A DNA stretch of 64,000 nucleotides. Origin: Micromonospora sp. PLK6-60 (GTDB lineage Bacteria; Actinomycetota; Actinomycetes; Mycobacteriales; Micromonosporaceae). The notes under the pieces were generated by a model. It was not told the origin of the DNA and made no database searches. It worked only from the letters and a program-made list of their open reading frames with translations. The stretch is taken from assembly GCF_019890675.1 (NCBI RefSeq), contig NZ_JAIOAA010000019.1, positions 1 through 64,000 on the forward strand, in the 5' to 3' direction. This document shows, piece by piece, positions 35,762 to 44,225 of this stretch. A program made the translations under genes and the position numbers. Positions within the stretch are counted from its first letter, which is position 1; each line of letters begins with the position of its first letter.

Positions 35762-36643
35762 TCACGTGACGGACTCCCCTGTTGTGTGCCGCGCGACCGT
35801 GGGTCGGCGCAGCGCTCTCGCCGAAGAGTACAGGCAGACCGCCGCCGCCGCAGCCAGGTTCAGGCTCTCGGCGCGGCCGTGCAGCGGCACCCGGACCCGC
35901 TCGTCGGCGGCCTCGGTGAGCGCCGGGGGCAGCCCGTGCGCCTCGGAGCCGAAGAGCCAGGCGGTGGGGGCGGCCAGCCGGCCGGCGTCGGCCAGGTCGT
36001 CCAGGTCGGCGTCGCCGTACCCGGTGGTGGCCAGGATCGACAGCCCGCCGGCCCGCAGCCCCGCGACCACCGCGAGGGGGTCGGCGGCGCGGACCACGTC
36101 GACGTGGAAGAGGCTGCCGGCGGAGGCCCGCACGCACTTGCCGTTGTACGGGTCCACCGCGTCGCCGGCGAAGACCACCGCGCCCGCCCCGGCGGCGTCG
36201 GCGGTGCGCAGCACGGTGCCGGCGTTGCCCGGGTCGCGGATCTCGGCGAGCACCGCCACCAGCCGCGGCCCGCGGGAAAGGGCCCGCTCCAGGGGTACGT
36301 CGAGGTGCCGGCAGACGGCGACCAGGCCCTGCGGGGCCACGGTCTCGGCGAGCGCGGCGAGTGCCTCGTCGGTCACCTCGGAGACCGGGATGTCCGCCCC
36401 GGCGGCGGTCGCGGCGAGGTCGGCGTACCGGTCCAGGGCGGCCGGGGTGCCGAACAGCTCGACCACGGTGCCGGCGCGGGCCAGCGCCTCCCGGACGGCC
36501 TGCGGCCCCTCGGCCAGGAACCGGCCGGCGGCGTCCCGGTCCCGGCGGCGCTGGAGCCGGCGGGCCGCGACGACCCTGGGGGTACGCGGGGTGAACGGGC
36601 CGGAGACAGCGTCGAGGCGCCTCCCGCGCGGTGGTGACGGCAT
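35762..36643 (-). CDS. TrmH/SpoU-family RNA methyltransferase
   Basis: 293 residues. An N-terminal substrate-binding domain (AEGPQAVREAL) precedes the knotted SPOUT domain with its three motifs: EIRDPGNAGTVLRTADAAGA, WLFGSEAHGL and VRVPLHGRAESLNLAAAAAV. It methylates a 2'-O-ribose in rRNA or tRNA with SAM; the exact site cannot be read off. The ATG at 36643 lies 32 bases after rplT, so it may be the last gene of the infC operon, a common arrangement. Confidence 0.93.
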   Translation of the reverse strand: MPSPPRGRRLDAVSGPFTPRTPRVVAARRLQRRRDRDAAGRFLAEGPQAVREALARAGTVVELFGTPAALDRYADLAATAAGADIPVSEVTDEALAALAETVAPQGLVAVCRHLDVPLERALSRGPRLVAVLAEIRDPGNAGTVLRTADAAGAGAVVFAGDAVDPYNGKCVRASAGSLFHVDVVRAADPLAVVAGLRAGGLSILATTGYGDADLDDLADAGRLAAPTAWLFGSEAHGLPPALTEAADERVRVPLHGRAESLNLAAAAAVCLYSSARALRRPTVARHTTGESVT

Positions 36644-36675
36644 GGGAGACGCCTCGATCTGTCGGTACGGGTGAC

Positions 36676-37068
36676 TCAGGCGGCCTGGGCCGCGGCGCCA
36701 CCGGTGCCCTCGGCCGCCACGGCGGCGCGGGCCAGCTCGACGATCGCGGCGAACGCCGCGGCGTCGTTGACGGCCAGGTCGGCCAGGATCTTGCGGTCGA
36801 CCTCGATGCCGGCCAGGCGCATGCCCTGGATCAGCCGGTTGTAGGTGAGCCCGTTGGCCCGGGCGCCGGCGTTGATCCGCTGGATCCAGAGCTGCCGGAA
36901 GTCGCCCTTGCGGTCGCGACGGTCCCGGTAGGAGTACTGCATCGAGTGCAGCACCTGCTCCTTGGCCTTGCGGTACAGCCGGGAGCGCTGACCGCGGTAA
37001 CCGCTCGCGGTCTCCAGCAGGGTACGACGCTTCTTCTGGGCGTTCACAGCCCGCTTGACGCGTGCCAT
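36676..37068 (-). CDS. rplT: 50S ribosomal protein bL20
   Basis: 130 residues, slightly long because of an Ala/Gly tail (AAEGTGGAAAQAA). The signature KGDFRQLWIQRINAGAR is intact. Early-binding 23S rRNA assembly protein and, in many bacteria, a translational repressor of its own operon. Third gene of infC-rpmI-rplT. Confidence 0.98.
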   Translation of the reverse strand: MARVKRAVNAQKKRRTLLETASGYRGQRSRLYRKAKEQVLHSMQYSYRDRRDRKGDFRQLWIQRINAGARANGLTYNRLIQGMRLAGIEVDRKILADLAVNDAAAFAAIVELARAAVAAEGTGGAAAQAA

Positions 37069-37100
37069 CTCAACTCCTTCTTCGGTTCAGGTGGCGCGCG

Positions 37101-37295
37101 TCAGCGGCCGAGCAGCTTCTTGATTCGCTTGACGTCGGCCTTGGCCAGCTCGACCGTGCCGGTCAGCCGCCGGGTCCGGGTGGAGGCCTTCTTCTCCAGG
37201 TTGTGGCGGAGGCCGGCCTGCTGGGCAACGATCTTGCCCTTGCCGGTCACCTTGACCCGCTTGCCCATACCCGTGTGGCTCTTCATCTTCGGCAT
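37101..37295 (-). CDS. rpmI: 50S ribosomal protein bL35
   Basis: 64 residues, standard length: MPKMKSHTGMGKRVKVTGKG opening and an RRLTGTVELAKADVKRIKKL ending. It lies between infC and rplT as usual. Confidence 0.98.
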   Translation of the reverse strand: MPKMKSHTGMGKRVKVTGKGKIVAQQAGLRHNLEKKASTRTRRLTGTVELAKADVKRIKKLLGR

Positions 37296-37313
37296 GTGGA
37301 ACGTCTCTCCCTG

Positions 37314-37982
37314 TTACTGGCCGCTGGTGTCAGCGGTCGTGCCGGTCTCACCGGCTGCTGCGGACTCGCCGGCCGCCGGGGTCTCGCCACCTGCCGGGGC
37401 GGTCGACTCCTCCGCGACCCGTTCCCGAGGCCCACCACGGGACGCCGTCGCGGCGACCGCGGAGGCCTTCACGGCCCGGTGCGGAGCGAGAACCATGATC
37501 ATGTTTCGGCCGTCCTGCTTCGGCGCGGCCTCGACGTATCCCAGGTCCGTGATCTCGGACTCGAGCCGGCGCAGGAGCCGGTAACCCAGCTCCGGGCGGC
37601 TCTGCTCGCGACCGCGGAACATGATCGTCACCTTGACCTTGTCGCCGGCCTTGAGGAACCGCACCACGTGACCCTTCTTGGTCTCGTAGTCGTGCGGGTC
37701 GATCTTCGGCCGGAGCTTCATCTCCTTGATGACGGTCTGCTGCTGGTTACGCCGCGCTTCGCGCGCCTTGAGTGCGCTCTCGTACTTGAACTTGCCGAAG
37801 TCCATGAGCTTGCACACCGGCGGGCGCGCCATCGGCGCAACCTCGACCAGGTCCAGGTCGACGTCCGCGGCCAGCTGCAGGGCGCGCTCCAGCGGGACGA
37901 TGCCCACCTGCTCACCCTCAGGACCGACCAGTCGGACCTCACGTGCCCGGATCTGCTCGTTCACGCGTGGTTCGACGCTGAT
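37314..37982 (-). CDS. infC: translation initiation factor IF-3, probable AUC start
   Basis: IF3 keeps the 30S subunit free and checks the start codon. Both domains are present (EVRLVGPEGEQVGIVPL; EMKLRPKIDPHDYETKKGHV), plus an acidic/Ala-rich tail (~45 residues). I choose the ATC codon at 37980-37982 as start: it gives ISVEPRVNEQIR, matching the usual family N-terminus, and AGGAGG lies four bases upstream. The GTG at 37964 has no ribosome site. Rare starts such as AUU are the known means by which IF3 represses its own mRNA. About 222 residues. Confidence 0.93.
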   Translation of the reverse strand: MSVEPRVNEQIRAREVRLVGPEGEQVGIVPLERALQLAADVDLDLVEVAPMARPPVCKLMDFGKFKYESALKAREARRNQQQTVIKEMKLRPKIDPHDYETKKGHVVRFLKAGDKVKVTIMFRGREQSRPELGYRLLRRLESEITDLGYVEAAPKQDGRNMIMVLAPHRAVKASAVAATASRGGPRERVAEESTAPAGGETPAAGESAAAGETGTTADTSGQ

Positions 37983-38058
37983 GGGGCCTCCTCGAGTCGA
38001 GTCTCCTGCGGTGCCGACCCCGTGGGCTCCCGGGTGGGAGCGACCCGGAAAGCAGTAA

Positions 38059-38080
38059 GGCCCCGGCGCATGCCAGGGCC
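38059..38080 (-). promoter_or_regulatory. attenuator-like hairpin in infC leader
   Basis: GGCC arms closing on GGC-GCAT-GCC; on the transcribed strand it is followed by TTACTGCTTTCC. It could be an attenuator or part of an IF3/L20 leader structure. Confidence 0.4.
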
Positions 38081-38245
38081 CACTCGACCGGTCGGCACGA
38101 CCTCATGGTCGCGCATCCGGGACCGGGATGTCCCCGGAACCGGTGACCGGACCCGGCCGCCGTGCGGCGACTCGGGTGGGAGCAGGCGCTCCACTTCAAC
38201 GACCGCCCGCTCGTGAAACACGGGGGCAGTCTGGTCGACTCCGTA

Positions 38246-38275
38246 AGACTACACCCCCGGCGACCTGGGTCCCAA
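38246..38275 (-). promoter_or_regulatory. infC operon promoter candidate
   Basis: On the minus strand TTGGGA (38270-38275), an 18-base spacer, then TAGTCT (38246-38251). Confidence 0.45.
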
Positions 38276-38321
38276 ACCGGGGCAGCCCACCCGCCGGCAG
38301 TCAGCCGACCGGTGGGACCGG

Positions 38322-38807
38322 TCAGTGGCCGGGTTCGGGGGTGGCGGCGGTCTCGGCGGGCACGCCGAGGTGGGCCTGGTGCAGCCGGCGCAGCGCCCGG
38401 ACCCCCTCGACGGCGAGCTCCTTGTCCGCCGCCTGGAGGGCGACCATCGGCAGCAGGTCGTCGTCGTGCAGTTCGAGGCTGGCCCACGGGGCGCCCCGGT
38501 CGAACCGGACACCCCGGACGACCTCCCAGGGCAGCTCGTAGGAGCCGATGATGTTGCGCACCCGGACACCACGGGCGTCCGCCACCACCCGGGGGCGGGT
38601 GAACAGCAGGATGCCGAGCGCGCCGAGCACGCCCAGGCCGATCATCGCGAACTGGTCGCCGCGCTGGAAGGTGCCGAAGCCGCTGCCGGTCGGGCCGGTC
38701 AGCGAGGTGGCCACCAGGCTGAAGACCACCAGCAGGGCGATCGCCCCCGCCCAGCAGACCACCCGGATCCGGCGGGGCCGCAGGCTGACCCGGTCGTCGT
38801 CACTCAC
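38322..38807 (-). CDS. membrane protein with PH-like domain
   Basis: 161 residues. Two hydrophobic helices (VVCWAGAIALLVVFSLVA; FAMIGLGVLGALGILLF) precede a small beta domain with RVVADARGVRVRN and LPWEVVRGVRFDRGAPWASL, the pattern of bacterial PH-domain membrane proteins. The GTG start at 38807 overlaps the transporter stop (GTGA). Function unknown. Last gene of the hisE-hisG-transporter unit. Confidence 0.85.
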   Translation of the reverse strand: MSDDDRVSLRPRRIRVVCWAGAIALLVVFSLVATSLTGPTGSGFGTFQRGDQFAMIGLGVLGALGILLFTRPRVVADARGVRVRNIIGSYELPWEVVRGVRFDRGAPWASLELHDDDLLPMVALQAADKELAVEGVRALRRLHQAHLGVPAETAATPEPGH

Positions 38808-39772
38808 CCCACCAGTCTGCCATCCGGCTCCCGGCCGGGTTCAGCGGACACCCGGGGCGCCGGCCGGCGCGGCCGGACGCCGGCCACCAGCACGGCCAGC
38901 AGGGTCAGCACCGCGCCCGCCAGCACCGGCAGCCGCAACCCGGCGCCGCCGGGCAGCAGCAGGTCGAGCAGGAGCGCCCCGGCGAGCTGACCGGCGACCA
39001 GGGCCAATCCGGCGCGCAGCACGCCCATCGCGCGGACCCCGACCACCAGCGCCGCCACGATCCCCACCCCGAGCAGGCCGCCGAGGTAGAGGTACCAGAC
39101 GGGCGGCCAGTCCGGTGCGGGGCCGGCCAGGACGCCGGCGGCCACCGCCGCCAGCAGCACGACCGGGGTGCTGGTGGCGAAGTTGACCGCCACCGAGGCC
39201 GAGGCCGTACCGGCCGCCGAGAGCCGCCCGTTCAACGCCGACTGCACCGCCACCGCCACGCCGCCGCCCACCGCCAGCAGCACCAGCCCGACCGCCAGGT
39301 CGCCGAGGGGCCGGCCCAGCTGGGCCAGCGCCACCGCGGCCACCCCGAGCAGCGCCCCGCCCACCCGGGGCAGGGTCAGCCGGAGCCGCCCCACCGGGGC
39401 CAGCCCGGCCCGGTCCACCGCCAGGCCGCCCAGGCTGCCGCCGGCCACCTGGGCGATGGTGAACACCGCCACCCCGAGCACCGGCACGACGTACGTGCCC
39501 ACCACCACGATCGCCGCGCCGCCCAGCCCGCCCAGGTACGTCCACCAGGGCAGCCGGGCCCGGCGCAGCGCGGCCAGCCCGGCCCGCATCGACGGCAGGG
39601 CGACCAGCCCGAACAGGATCAGCAGCGAGCCACCGAGATTGTTCGCCACCGCCCCCAGCACCGGGTTGCCGGCCCGCTCGCCCAACTCGGCGTTGACCAC
39701 GCCCTGGGCAGCCGCGGCCACCCCGCCGAGGACGACCAGGACGAGCGCGACCGCCGGCGGCAGGGGCCTCAC
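38804..39772 (-). CDS. DMT-family transporter (YdcZ/DUF606-type duplicate)
   Basis: 322 residues, ten hydrophobic helices in two similar halves. Each half begins with a polar-helix motif (GVVNAELGERAGNPVLGAVANN; VQSALNGRLSAAGTASASVAVN), which is the fused double-domain form of the YdcZ family. Substrate unknown. The ATG at 39772 overlaps the hisG stop, so it is co-expressed with histidine genes, though a link to histidine is not shown. Confidence 0.88.
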   Translation of the reverse strand: MRPLPPAVALVLVVLGGVAAAAQGVVNAELGERAGNPVLGAVANNLGGSLLILFGLVALPSMRAGLAALRRARLPWWTYLGGLGGAAIVVVGTYVVPVLGVAVFTIAQVAGGSLGGLAVDRAGLAPVGRLRLTLPRVGGALLGVAAVALAQLGRPLGDLAVGLVLLAVGGGVAVAVQSALNGRLSAAGTASASVAVNFATSTPVVLLAAVAAGVLAGPAPDWPPVWYLYLGGLLGVGIVAALVVGVRAMGVLRAGLALVAGQLAGALLLDLLLPGGAGLRLPVLAGAVLTLLAVLVAGVRPRRPAPRVSAEPGREPDGRLVG

Positions 39773-40614
39773 AGCCGGCAGGCGTGGATGTTGGTGACCA
39801 GGATGGCCCGCGCGCCCAACTCGTACAGCTCGTCCATGATCCGGTGCACGTCGTCGCGGAGCACCATCGCCTGCACCGCGACCCAGCCCTCCCGGTGCAG
39901 CGGGGAGACCGTCGGCGACTCGATGCCCGGGGTCAGCGAGCTGGCCCGATCCAGCAGCCCGGCGGGCACGTCGTAGGCGAGCATCACGTACCGGCGGGCC
40001 ACCAGCACCCCCTGGAGGCGGCGCAGCAGCTGGTCGGCCTGGGCGCAGCCGGGTGCGCTGGCCCGGCGGACCAGCACCGCCGAGGAGCGCAGCAGCGGCT
40101 CGCCGAAGACGACCAGGCCGGCCTGGCGCAGCGTGGCGCCGGTCTCCACCACGTCGGCGACCACGTCGGCGACGCCGAGCCGGATGGCGTTCTCCACCGC
40201 CCCGTCCAGGCGGATCACGTCGGCCTTCACGCCCAGCTCGGCGAGGTACCGCTCGACCAGCCCGGGGTACGCGGTGGCGATCCGGTGCCCGCCCAGCTCC
40301 CGTACGTCGTCCACGTCGTCGGGGCGGGCGGCGAAGCGGAAGGTGGCCCGGCCGAAGGCCAGGTCGATGACCTCCTCGGCCGGCGCGCCCGAGTCGATCA
40401 GCAGGTCCCGGCCGGTGATGCCGACGTCCAGGTCGCCGGAGCCGACGTAGGTGGCGATGTCCTTGGGCCGCAGGTAGAAGAACTCGATGTCGTTGTCCTC
40501 GTCCCGGCGGACCAGGTCCTTCGGGTCGGTGCGCTGGCGGTAGCCCGCCTCGCGCAGCATCTGGGCGGCCTTCTCGGCCAGGGCGCCCTTGTTCGGTACG
40601 GCGACGCGCAGCAT
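39769..40614 (-). CDS. hisG: ATP phosphoribosyltransferase (long form)
   Basis: First step of histidine synthesis, joining ATP and PRPP. 281 residues: MLRVAVPNKGALAEKAAQML, DVGITGRDLLIDSGA and the PRPP loop region DVVADVVETGATLRQAGL. The C-terminal ~70 residues (VQAMVLRDDVHRIMDELYE) are the ACT-like domain of the long, histidine-inhibited form that needs no HisZ. The ATG at 40614 has AAGGAG upstream; the longer frame adds non-homologous residues. Confidence 0.97.
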   Translation of the reverse strand: MLRVAVPNKGALAEKAAQMLREAGYRQRTDPKDLVRRDEDNDIEFFYLRPKDIATYVGSGDLDVGITGRDLLIDSGAPAEEVIDLAFGRATFRFAARPDDVDDVRELGGHRIATAYPGLVERYLAELGVKADVIRLDGAVENAIRLGVADVVADVVETGATLRQAGLVVFGEPLLRSSAVLVRRASAPGCAQADQLLRRLQGVLVARRYVMLAYDVPAGLLDRASSLTPGIESPTVSPLHREGWVAVQAMVLRDDVHRIMDELYELGARAILVTNIHACRL

Positions 40615-40659
40615 GACGGAGTGCTCCTTCGATCGAATGTGATCAACGAATGGGGGCAC

Positions 40660-40923
40660 TCAGAGATGTCGGTAGACGTCCTTGAGCTCGAGACCGCTGG
40701 CCAGCATCAGCACCTGGACCTGGTAGAGCAGCTGGGAGATCTCCTCGGCGGTACGCTCCGGCCCCTCGTGCTCGGCCGCCATCCACGACTCGGCCGCCTC
40801 CTCGACGACCTTCTTGCCGACGAAGTGCACCCCCTTCTCCAGGGCGGCGACCGTGCCCGAGCCGGGTGTGCCGGCGGCGGCCTTGGCCTGCAGCTCGGCG
40901 AACAACTCCTCGAACGTCTTCAC
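40660..40923 (-). CDS. hisE: phosphoribosyl-ATP pyrophosphohydrolase
   Basis: Second step of histidine synthesis. 87 residues of the all-alpha NTP pyrophosphatase fold; metal-binding EExxE motifs are visible in KKVVEEAAESWMAAEHEG and AEEISQLLYQVQVLM. It is separate from hisI, as usual in actinobacteria. First gene of its unit, 45 bases before hisG. Confidence 0.97.
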   Translation of the reverse strand: MKTFEELFAELQAKAAAGTPGSGTVAALEKGVHFVGKKVVEEAAESWMAAEHEGPERTAEEISQLLYQVQVLMLASGLELKDVYRHL

Positions 40924-40949
40924 GGGAGACGATTCTTCCAGCCGGCCCC

Positions 40950-40981
40950 GGCGCCGCCGCGCCCGGCCCGGCGGCGGCGCC
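40950..40981. other. hairpin in the divergent hisE/ABC intergenic
   Basis: A perfect 10-base stem, GGCGCCGCCG / CGGCGGCGCC, with a 12-base loop, between two divergent genes where a terminator is not needed. Confidence 0.5.
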
Positions 40982-41054
40982 CCGGCCAGATTTCCCTACC
41001 TAACAGGTGGGACAGGGTCGAGATGCGGGCCCCTCGCGACCTACCCTGTCGGCC

Positions 41055-41924
41055 ATGCTTCGCCGCTCACGCATCGCCGCGCTCGCCGCCGCCACCGCCG
41101 TCCTCGTCGCGGCGGCCGGCTGCGCCCCCGAGCCGGACGAGACGCCCACGGCCACCGGCACCAGCGCCGGGGCCGCCTGCGCCAAGGAGAGCCTGCGGAC
41201 CCGCACCCCGGGGAAGTTGACCATCGCCACCGACGAGCCGGCGTACGAGCCGTGGTTCAAGGACAACAAGCCCGACAGCGGCGAGGGCTTCGAGGCCGCC
41301 GTCGCCTACGCGGTGGCGGAGAAACTGGGGTACGCCCGCCAGGACGTCACCTGGACCCGGGTCAAGTTCGACTCCGCCATCGCCCCCGGTCCGAAGACCT
41401 TCGACTTCGACATCAACCAGTTCTCCATCACCGAGGAACGCAAGCGGGCGGTCGACTTCTCCGCGCCCTACTACCTGGTGCGGCAGACCGTGATCGCGCT
41501 CAAGTCCTCGAAGATCGCCGGGAAGAAGTCGCTTGCCGAACTGAAGGACGCCAAGCTCGGCGCCCAGGTCGGCACGACCAGCTACCAGGCGATCACCGAC
41601 GTGATCAAGCCGGCCGTCCCGCCGCAGGTCTACAACAGCAACGACGACGCCAAGAAGGCGCTGCAGAACGGCCAGCTCGACGGGCTGGTGGTGGACCTGC
41701 CCACCGCCTTCTACATCACCGGCGCCGAGATCACCGACGCCACCATCGTGGGCCAGGTGCCGCAGGTCGGCGCGCCCGAGGCGTTCGGGCTGCTGCTGGA
41801 CAAGAACTCCCCGCTCACCGGCTGCGTCAGCGACGCCGTCGGCGACCTGGCCGACGCCGGCACGCTCAAGGAGCTGGAGCAGACCTGGCTCGCCGAGGCC
41901 GCCGGAGCGACCGAGCTCACGTGA
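41055..41924 (+). CDS. polar amino acid ABC transporter, substrate-binding lipoprotein
   Basis: 289 residues. Lipoprotein signal with lipobox LVAAAGC (Cys ~22), then a bilobed type II binding fold of the amino acid family (GKLTIATDEPAYEPWF; FDFDINQFSITEERKRAVDF; LGAQVGTTSYQAITDVI). The ligand is probably a polar amino acid; it cannot be narrowed. The ATG at 41055 lies eight bases after a TACCCT box, so the mRNA may be leaderless. First of three overlapping importer genes. Confidence 0.95.
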   Translation: MLRRSRIAALAAATAVLVAAAGCAPEPDETPTATGTSAGAACAKESLRTRTPGKLTIATDEPAYEPWFKDNKPDSGEGFEAAVAYAVAEKLGYARQDVTWTRVKFDSAIAPGPKTFDFDINQFSITEERKRAVDFSAPYYLVRQTVIALKSSKIAGKKSLAELKDAKLGAQVGTTSYQAITDVIKPAVPPQVYNSNDDAKKALQNGQLDGLVVDLPTAFYITGAEITDATIVGQVPQVGAPEAFGLLLDKNSPLTGCVSDAVGDLADAGTLKELEQTWLAEAAGATELT

Positions 41925-42766
41925 GCCTGCTGCACCACACCCCGTCGACGGCGCAGCGGCGGCGGGCCGCGTACCGCCGCCGCCAGACGATCCGCAGCGT
42001 GCTGGTCGCCGCCGCCTCCACGGCGGTGCTCGGCACGCTGCTGGTCCTCGCCGTCACCGGCGCGCCCGGCTGGGACCGGGTCCGCGAATCGTTCCTGGAC
42101 CCGGCGATCGCCCGGGACGCCCTGCCCACGGTGCTGACCGGGCTGTGGCTCAACGTACGGCTGCTGGTCTGCTGCGCCGCGGGCGCGCTGCTGCTCGGGC
42201 TGGTGATCGCGCTGCTGCGGACCCTGCGCGGCCCGGTCTTCTTCCCGGTCCGGGCGCTCGCCGCCGGCTACACGTACACCTTTCGCGGGCTGCCGCTGAT
42301 CATCGTGCTGTACCTGCTCACCCTCGGCGTGCCCGGGCTGCGACTACAGGGGATGCCGCCGGTGCTGGTGCTCGGCGGGCTGGCCCTGGTGCTCACCTAC
42401 GGCGGCTACCTGGCCGAGGTGTTCCGGGCCGGCATCGAGTCGGTCCACCCGAGCCAGCTCGCCGCCGCCCGCTCGCTGGGGCTGACCTACCGGCAGACCA
42501 TGCGGCACGTGGTGCTGCCGCAGGCCGTCCGGCGGGTCGCGCCACCCCTGCTCAACGACGTGGTGGCGCTGCAGAAGGACGTCGGGCTGGTCTCCCTGGC
42601 CGGTCCGATCGACGCGGTGCGGGCCGCCCAGATCGCCACCGCCCAGACGTTCAACTACACCCCGTACATCGTGGCCGGGGTGCTGTTCGTGCTGCTCGCC
42701 ATCCCGCTGATCGCGGTCACCGACTGGGTGACGCTGCGCTCGGCCCGACGCCAGTCCGGGGGTTGA
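41921..42766 (+). CDS. polar amino acid ABC transporter, permease
   Basis: 281 residues, about five to six membrane helices. The HisM/GlnP-type EAA loop reads YLAEVFRAGIESVHPSQLAAARSLGL, and TVLTGLWLNVRLLV is the family start. The GTG overlaps the binding-protein stop (GTGA). An N-terminal basic stretch (QRRRAAYRRRQ) precedes the first helix. Confidence 0.96.
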   Translation: MSLLHHTPSTAQRRRAAYRRRQTIRSVLVAAASTAVLGTLLVLAVTGAPGWDRVRESFLDPAIARDALPTVLTGLWLNVRLLVCCAAGALLLGLVIALLRTLRGPVFFPVRALAAGYTYTFRGLPLIIVLYLLTLGVPGLRLQGMPPVLVLGGLALVLTYGGYLAEVFRAGIESVHPSQLAAARSLGLTYRQTMRHVVLPQAVRRVAPPLLNDVVALQKDVGLVSLAGPIDAVRAAQIATAQTFNYTPYIVAGVLFVLLAIPLIAVTDWVTLRSARRQSGG

Positions 42767-42767
42767 G

Positions 42768-43511
42768 ATGCCGGTGCTGACCTGCCGGGGGCTGCGCAAG
42801 GAGTTCGGCGACCACGTGGTGCTCGACGGGCTCGACCTGACCGTCGACGAGCACCGGGTGGTGGCGTTGATCGGGGCGTCCGGCTCGGGGAAGTCCACCC
42901 TGCTGCGCTGCGTCAACCTGCTGGAGGAGCTGGACGACGGGATCATCGAGCTGGACGGCGAGGAGATCTCCGACCCGCGGGTGGACGCCGACGTGGTCCG
43001 CCGCCGGATCGGGATGGTCTTCCAGTCGTACAACCTCTTCCCGCACCTGACCGTGCTGGACAACATCACCCTCGCCCCGCGCCGGGTGCACGGGCGGGCC
43101 CGGGCCGACGCCGAGGCCCACGCCCGGGAGCTGCTCGACCGCGTCGGGCTCGGAGACAAGGTGGCCGCCTACCCGGACCGGCTCTCCGGCGGGCAGCAGC
43201 AGCGGGTGGCGATCGTCCGGGCGCTGGCCAACTCGCCCCGCCTGATGCTGCTGGACGAGGTCACCTCCGCGCTCGACCCGGAGCTGGTCGGCGAGGTACT
43301 GGCCCTGATCCGCGACCTCAAGGCGGACGGAATGACCATGGTGCTGGCCACCCACGAGATGGGCTTCGCCCGTGAGGTCGCCGATCAGGTCTGCTTCCTC
43401 GACGGTGGCCGGGTCATCGAGGCCGGGCCGCCCGCGCAGGTGCTGGGCGAGCCGACCCAGCCCCGCACCCGGCAGTTCCTGCGCCGGATCATCGAGGCCG
43501 GCCGGCTCTGA
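42768..43511 (+). CDS. polar amino acid ABC transporter, ATPase
   Basis: 247 residues with all ABC motifs: Walker A GASGSGKST, Q-loop VFQSYNLFPHLTV, signature LSGGQQQRVAI, Walker B LMLLDEVTS and the switch histidine in LATHEMGFA. Its start is one base after the permease stop. Last gene of the importer; no partner enzyme adjoins it. Confidence 0.97.
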   Translation: MPVLTCRGLRKEFGDHVVLDGLDLTVDEHRVVALIGASGSGKSTLLRCVNLLEELDDGIIELDGEEISDPRVDADVVRRRIGMVFQSYNLFPHLTVLDNITLAPRRVHGRARADAEAHARELLDRVGLGDKVAAYPDRLSGGQQQRVAIVRALANSPRLMLLDEVTSALDPELVGEVLALIRDLKADGMTMVLATHEMGFAREVADQVCFLDGGRVIEAGPPAQVLGEPTQPRTRQFLRRIIEAGRL

Positions 43512-43613
43512 CCGCCCCGGTCACCGGGACGGGCCGACCCTCGCCGGTCCGCTCGCCGTGCGCGGTGCGCGGTGCGCGCTGGGCGTGGGCGGTGCGCGGC
43601 CGTGGCCCGACTC

Positions 43614-43709
43614 GCGGCGTGTCGCGGTGTCCGGCGGGCGGGATGGCCCCATGCGCGGCGTGTCGCGGTGTCCGGCGGCCGGATTGGCCCCATGCGCGGC
43701 GTGTCGCGG
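43614..43709. repeat. 41-bp tandem repeat, about 2.5 copies
   Basis: A unit starting GCGGCGTGTCGCGGTG begins at 43614, 43655 and 43696. The first two copies are nearly identical over 41 bases and the third is partial. Confidence 0.85.
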
Positions 43710-43819
43710 TGCGCGGCGGTGAGGTGGGCCGCGTGTGCGGCGGGGCGGTCCCGGTCTGGCGGCACGTCGGGAGGGCGTCCGCCCATTGCCCGGGGCGGCC
43801 GGCTACACCCTCCCCGCTA

Positions 43820-43912
43820 CCTACCAACTTGATGACGCGAACGAATCATCGAGGCCGCGATATCCGGGAAAACGTGCCCCGGTTGATTCGTTTACGACAT
43901 CAAGTTCGTAGG
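43820..43912. repeat. 93-bp imperfect palindrome
   Basis: The left arm (43820-43848) begins CCTACCAACTTGATG and contains AACGAATCA. The right arm (43884-43912) is its reverse complement, with about four mismatches in 25. The loop is about 35 bases. It could be a terminator, a MITE-like remnant or a protein-binding site. Confidence 0.8.
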
Positions 43913-44000
43913 CCACGCGCCGACCCATCCGAGAGGGGTACGGCGCGGAGCCCAGGCGCACACCGCAGCGCAGCGCGGAGCCCAAGCCGCGCACCGCGCC

Positions 44001-44132
44001 ACAGCACCCTGGCGCCCAGCGCGGCACGAACGGCACCCGGACGGACAGCACCCCGGCGCCCAGCACGGCACGGAACGACACCCGGACGGCACAGCACCCA
44101 GGCACCCGCCGCGGCACGGAACGACGCCAGGC
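44001..44132. repeat. 44-46 bp degenerate tandem repeat, three copies
   Basis: ACAGCACCC occurs at 44001, 44045 and 44091, each followed by a GGCRCCC and GGCACGRAACG block. Confidence 0.75.
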
Positions 44133-44225
44133 GGCCAGCGCCCCGGCGGCACCGCGCCCTGGTGGCACGGCAACCCCAGCCAGCAGGAGGCGGACCGGAG
44201 CCGGGCCGGCTCCGGTCCGAGCAGG

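Larger units (their letters stand above)
37983..38321 (-). other. infC leader region
   Basis: No gene is supported here. On the minus strand it holds a promoter candidate (38246-38275), then about 250 bases of transcribed leader with a hairpin at 38059-38080 before the infC ribosome site. A possible short reading frame starting at 38221 (MFHERAVVEVERLLPPES) has no ribosome site I trust. Confidence 0.5.
43512..44225. other. 714-base gene-free repeat block
   Basis: Between the convergent ABC operon and ribH there is no convincing gene: long frames exist only because the DNA is very GC-rich and repetitive. It contains a 41-base tandem repeat, a 93-base imperfect palindrome that is A/T-richer than its surroundings, and a 44-46 base tandem repeat, listed separately. 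Confidence 0.8.

Noticed and set aside
37961..38221. Possible 86-residue leader peptide before infC
   Set aside because: No ribosome site, runs through the infC start, Pro/Arg-rich; kept only as part of the leader description.
43385..43831. Arg/Pro-rich frames in the repeat block near 43.6 kb
   Set aside because: They are built from the 41-base tandem repeat, have no ribosome sites and overlap on both strands.
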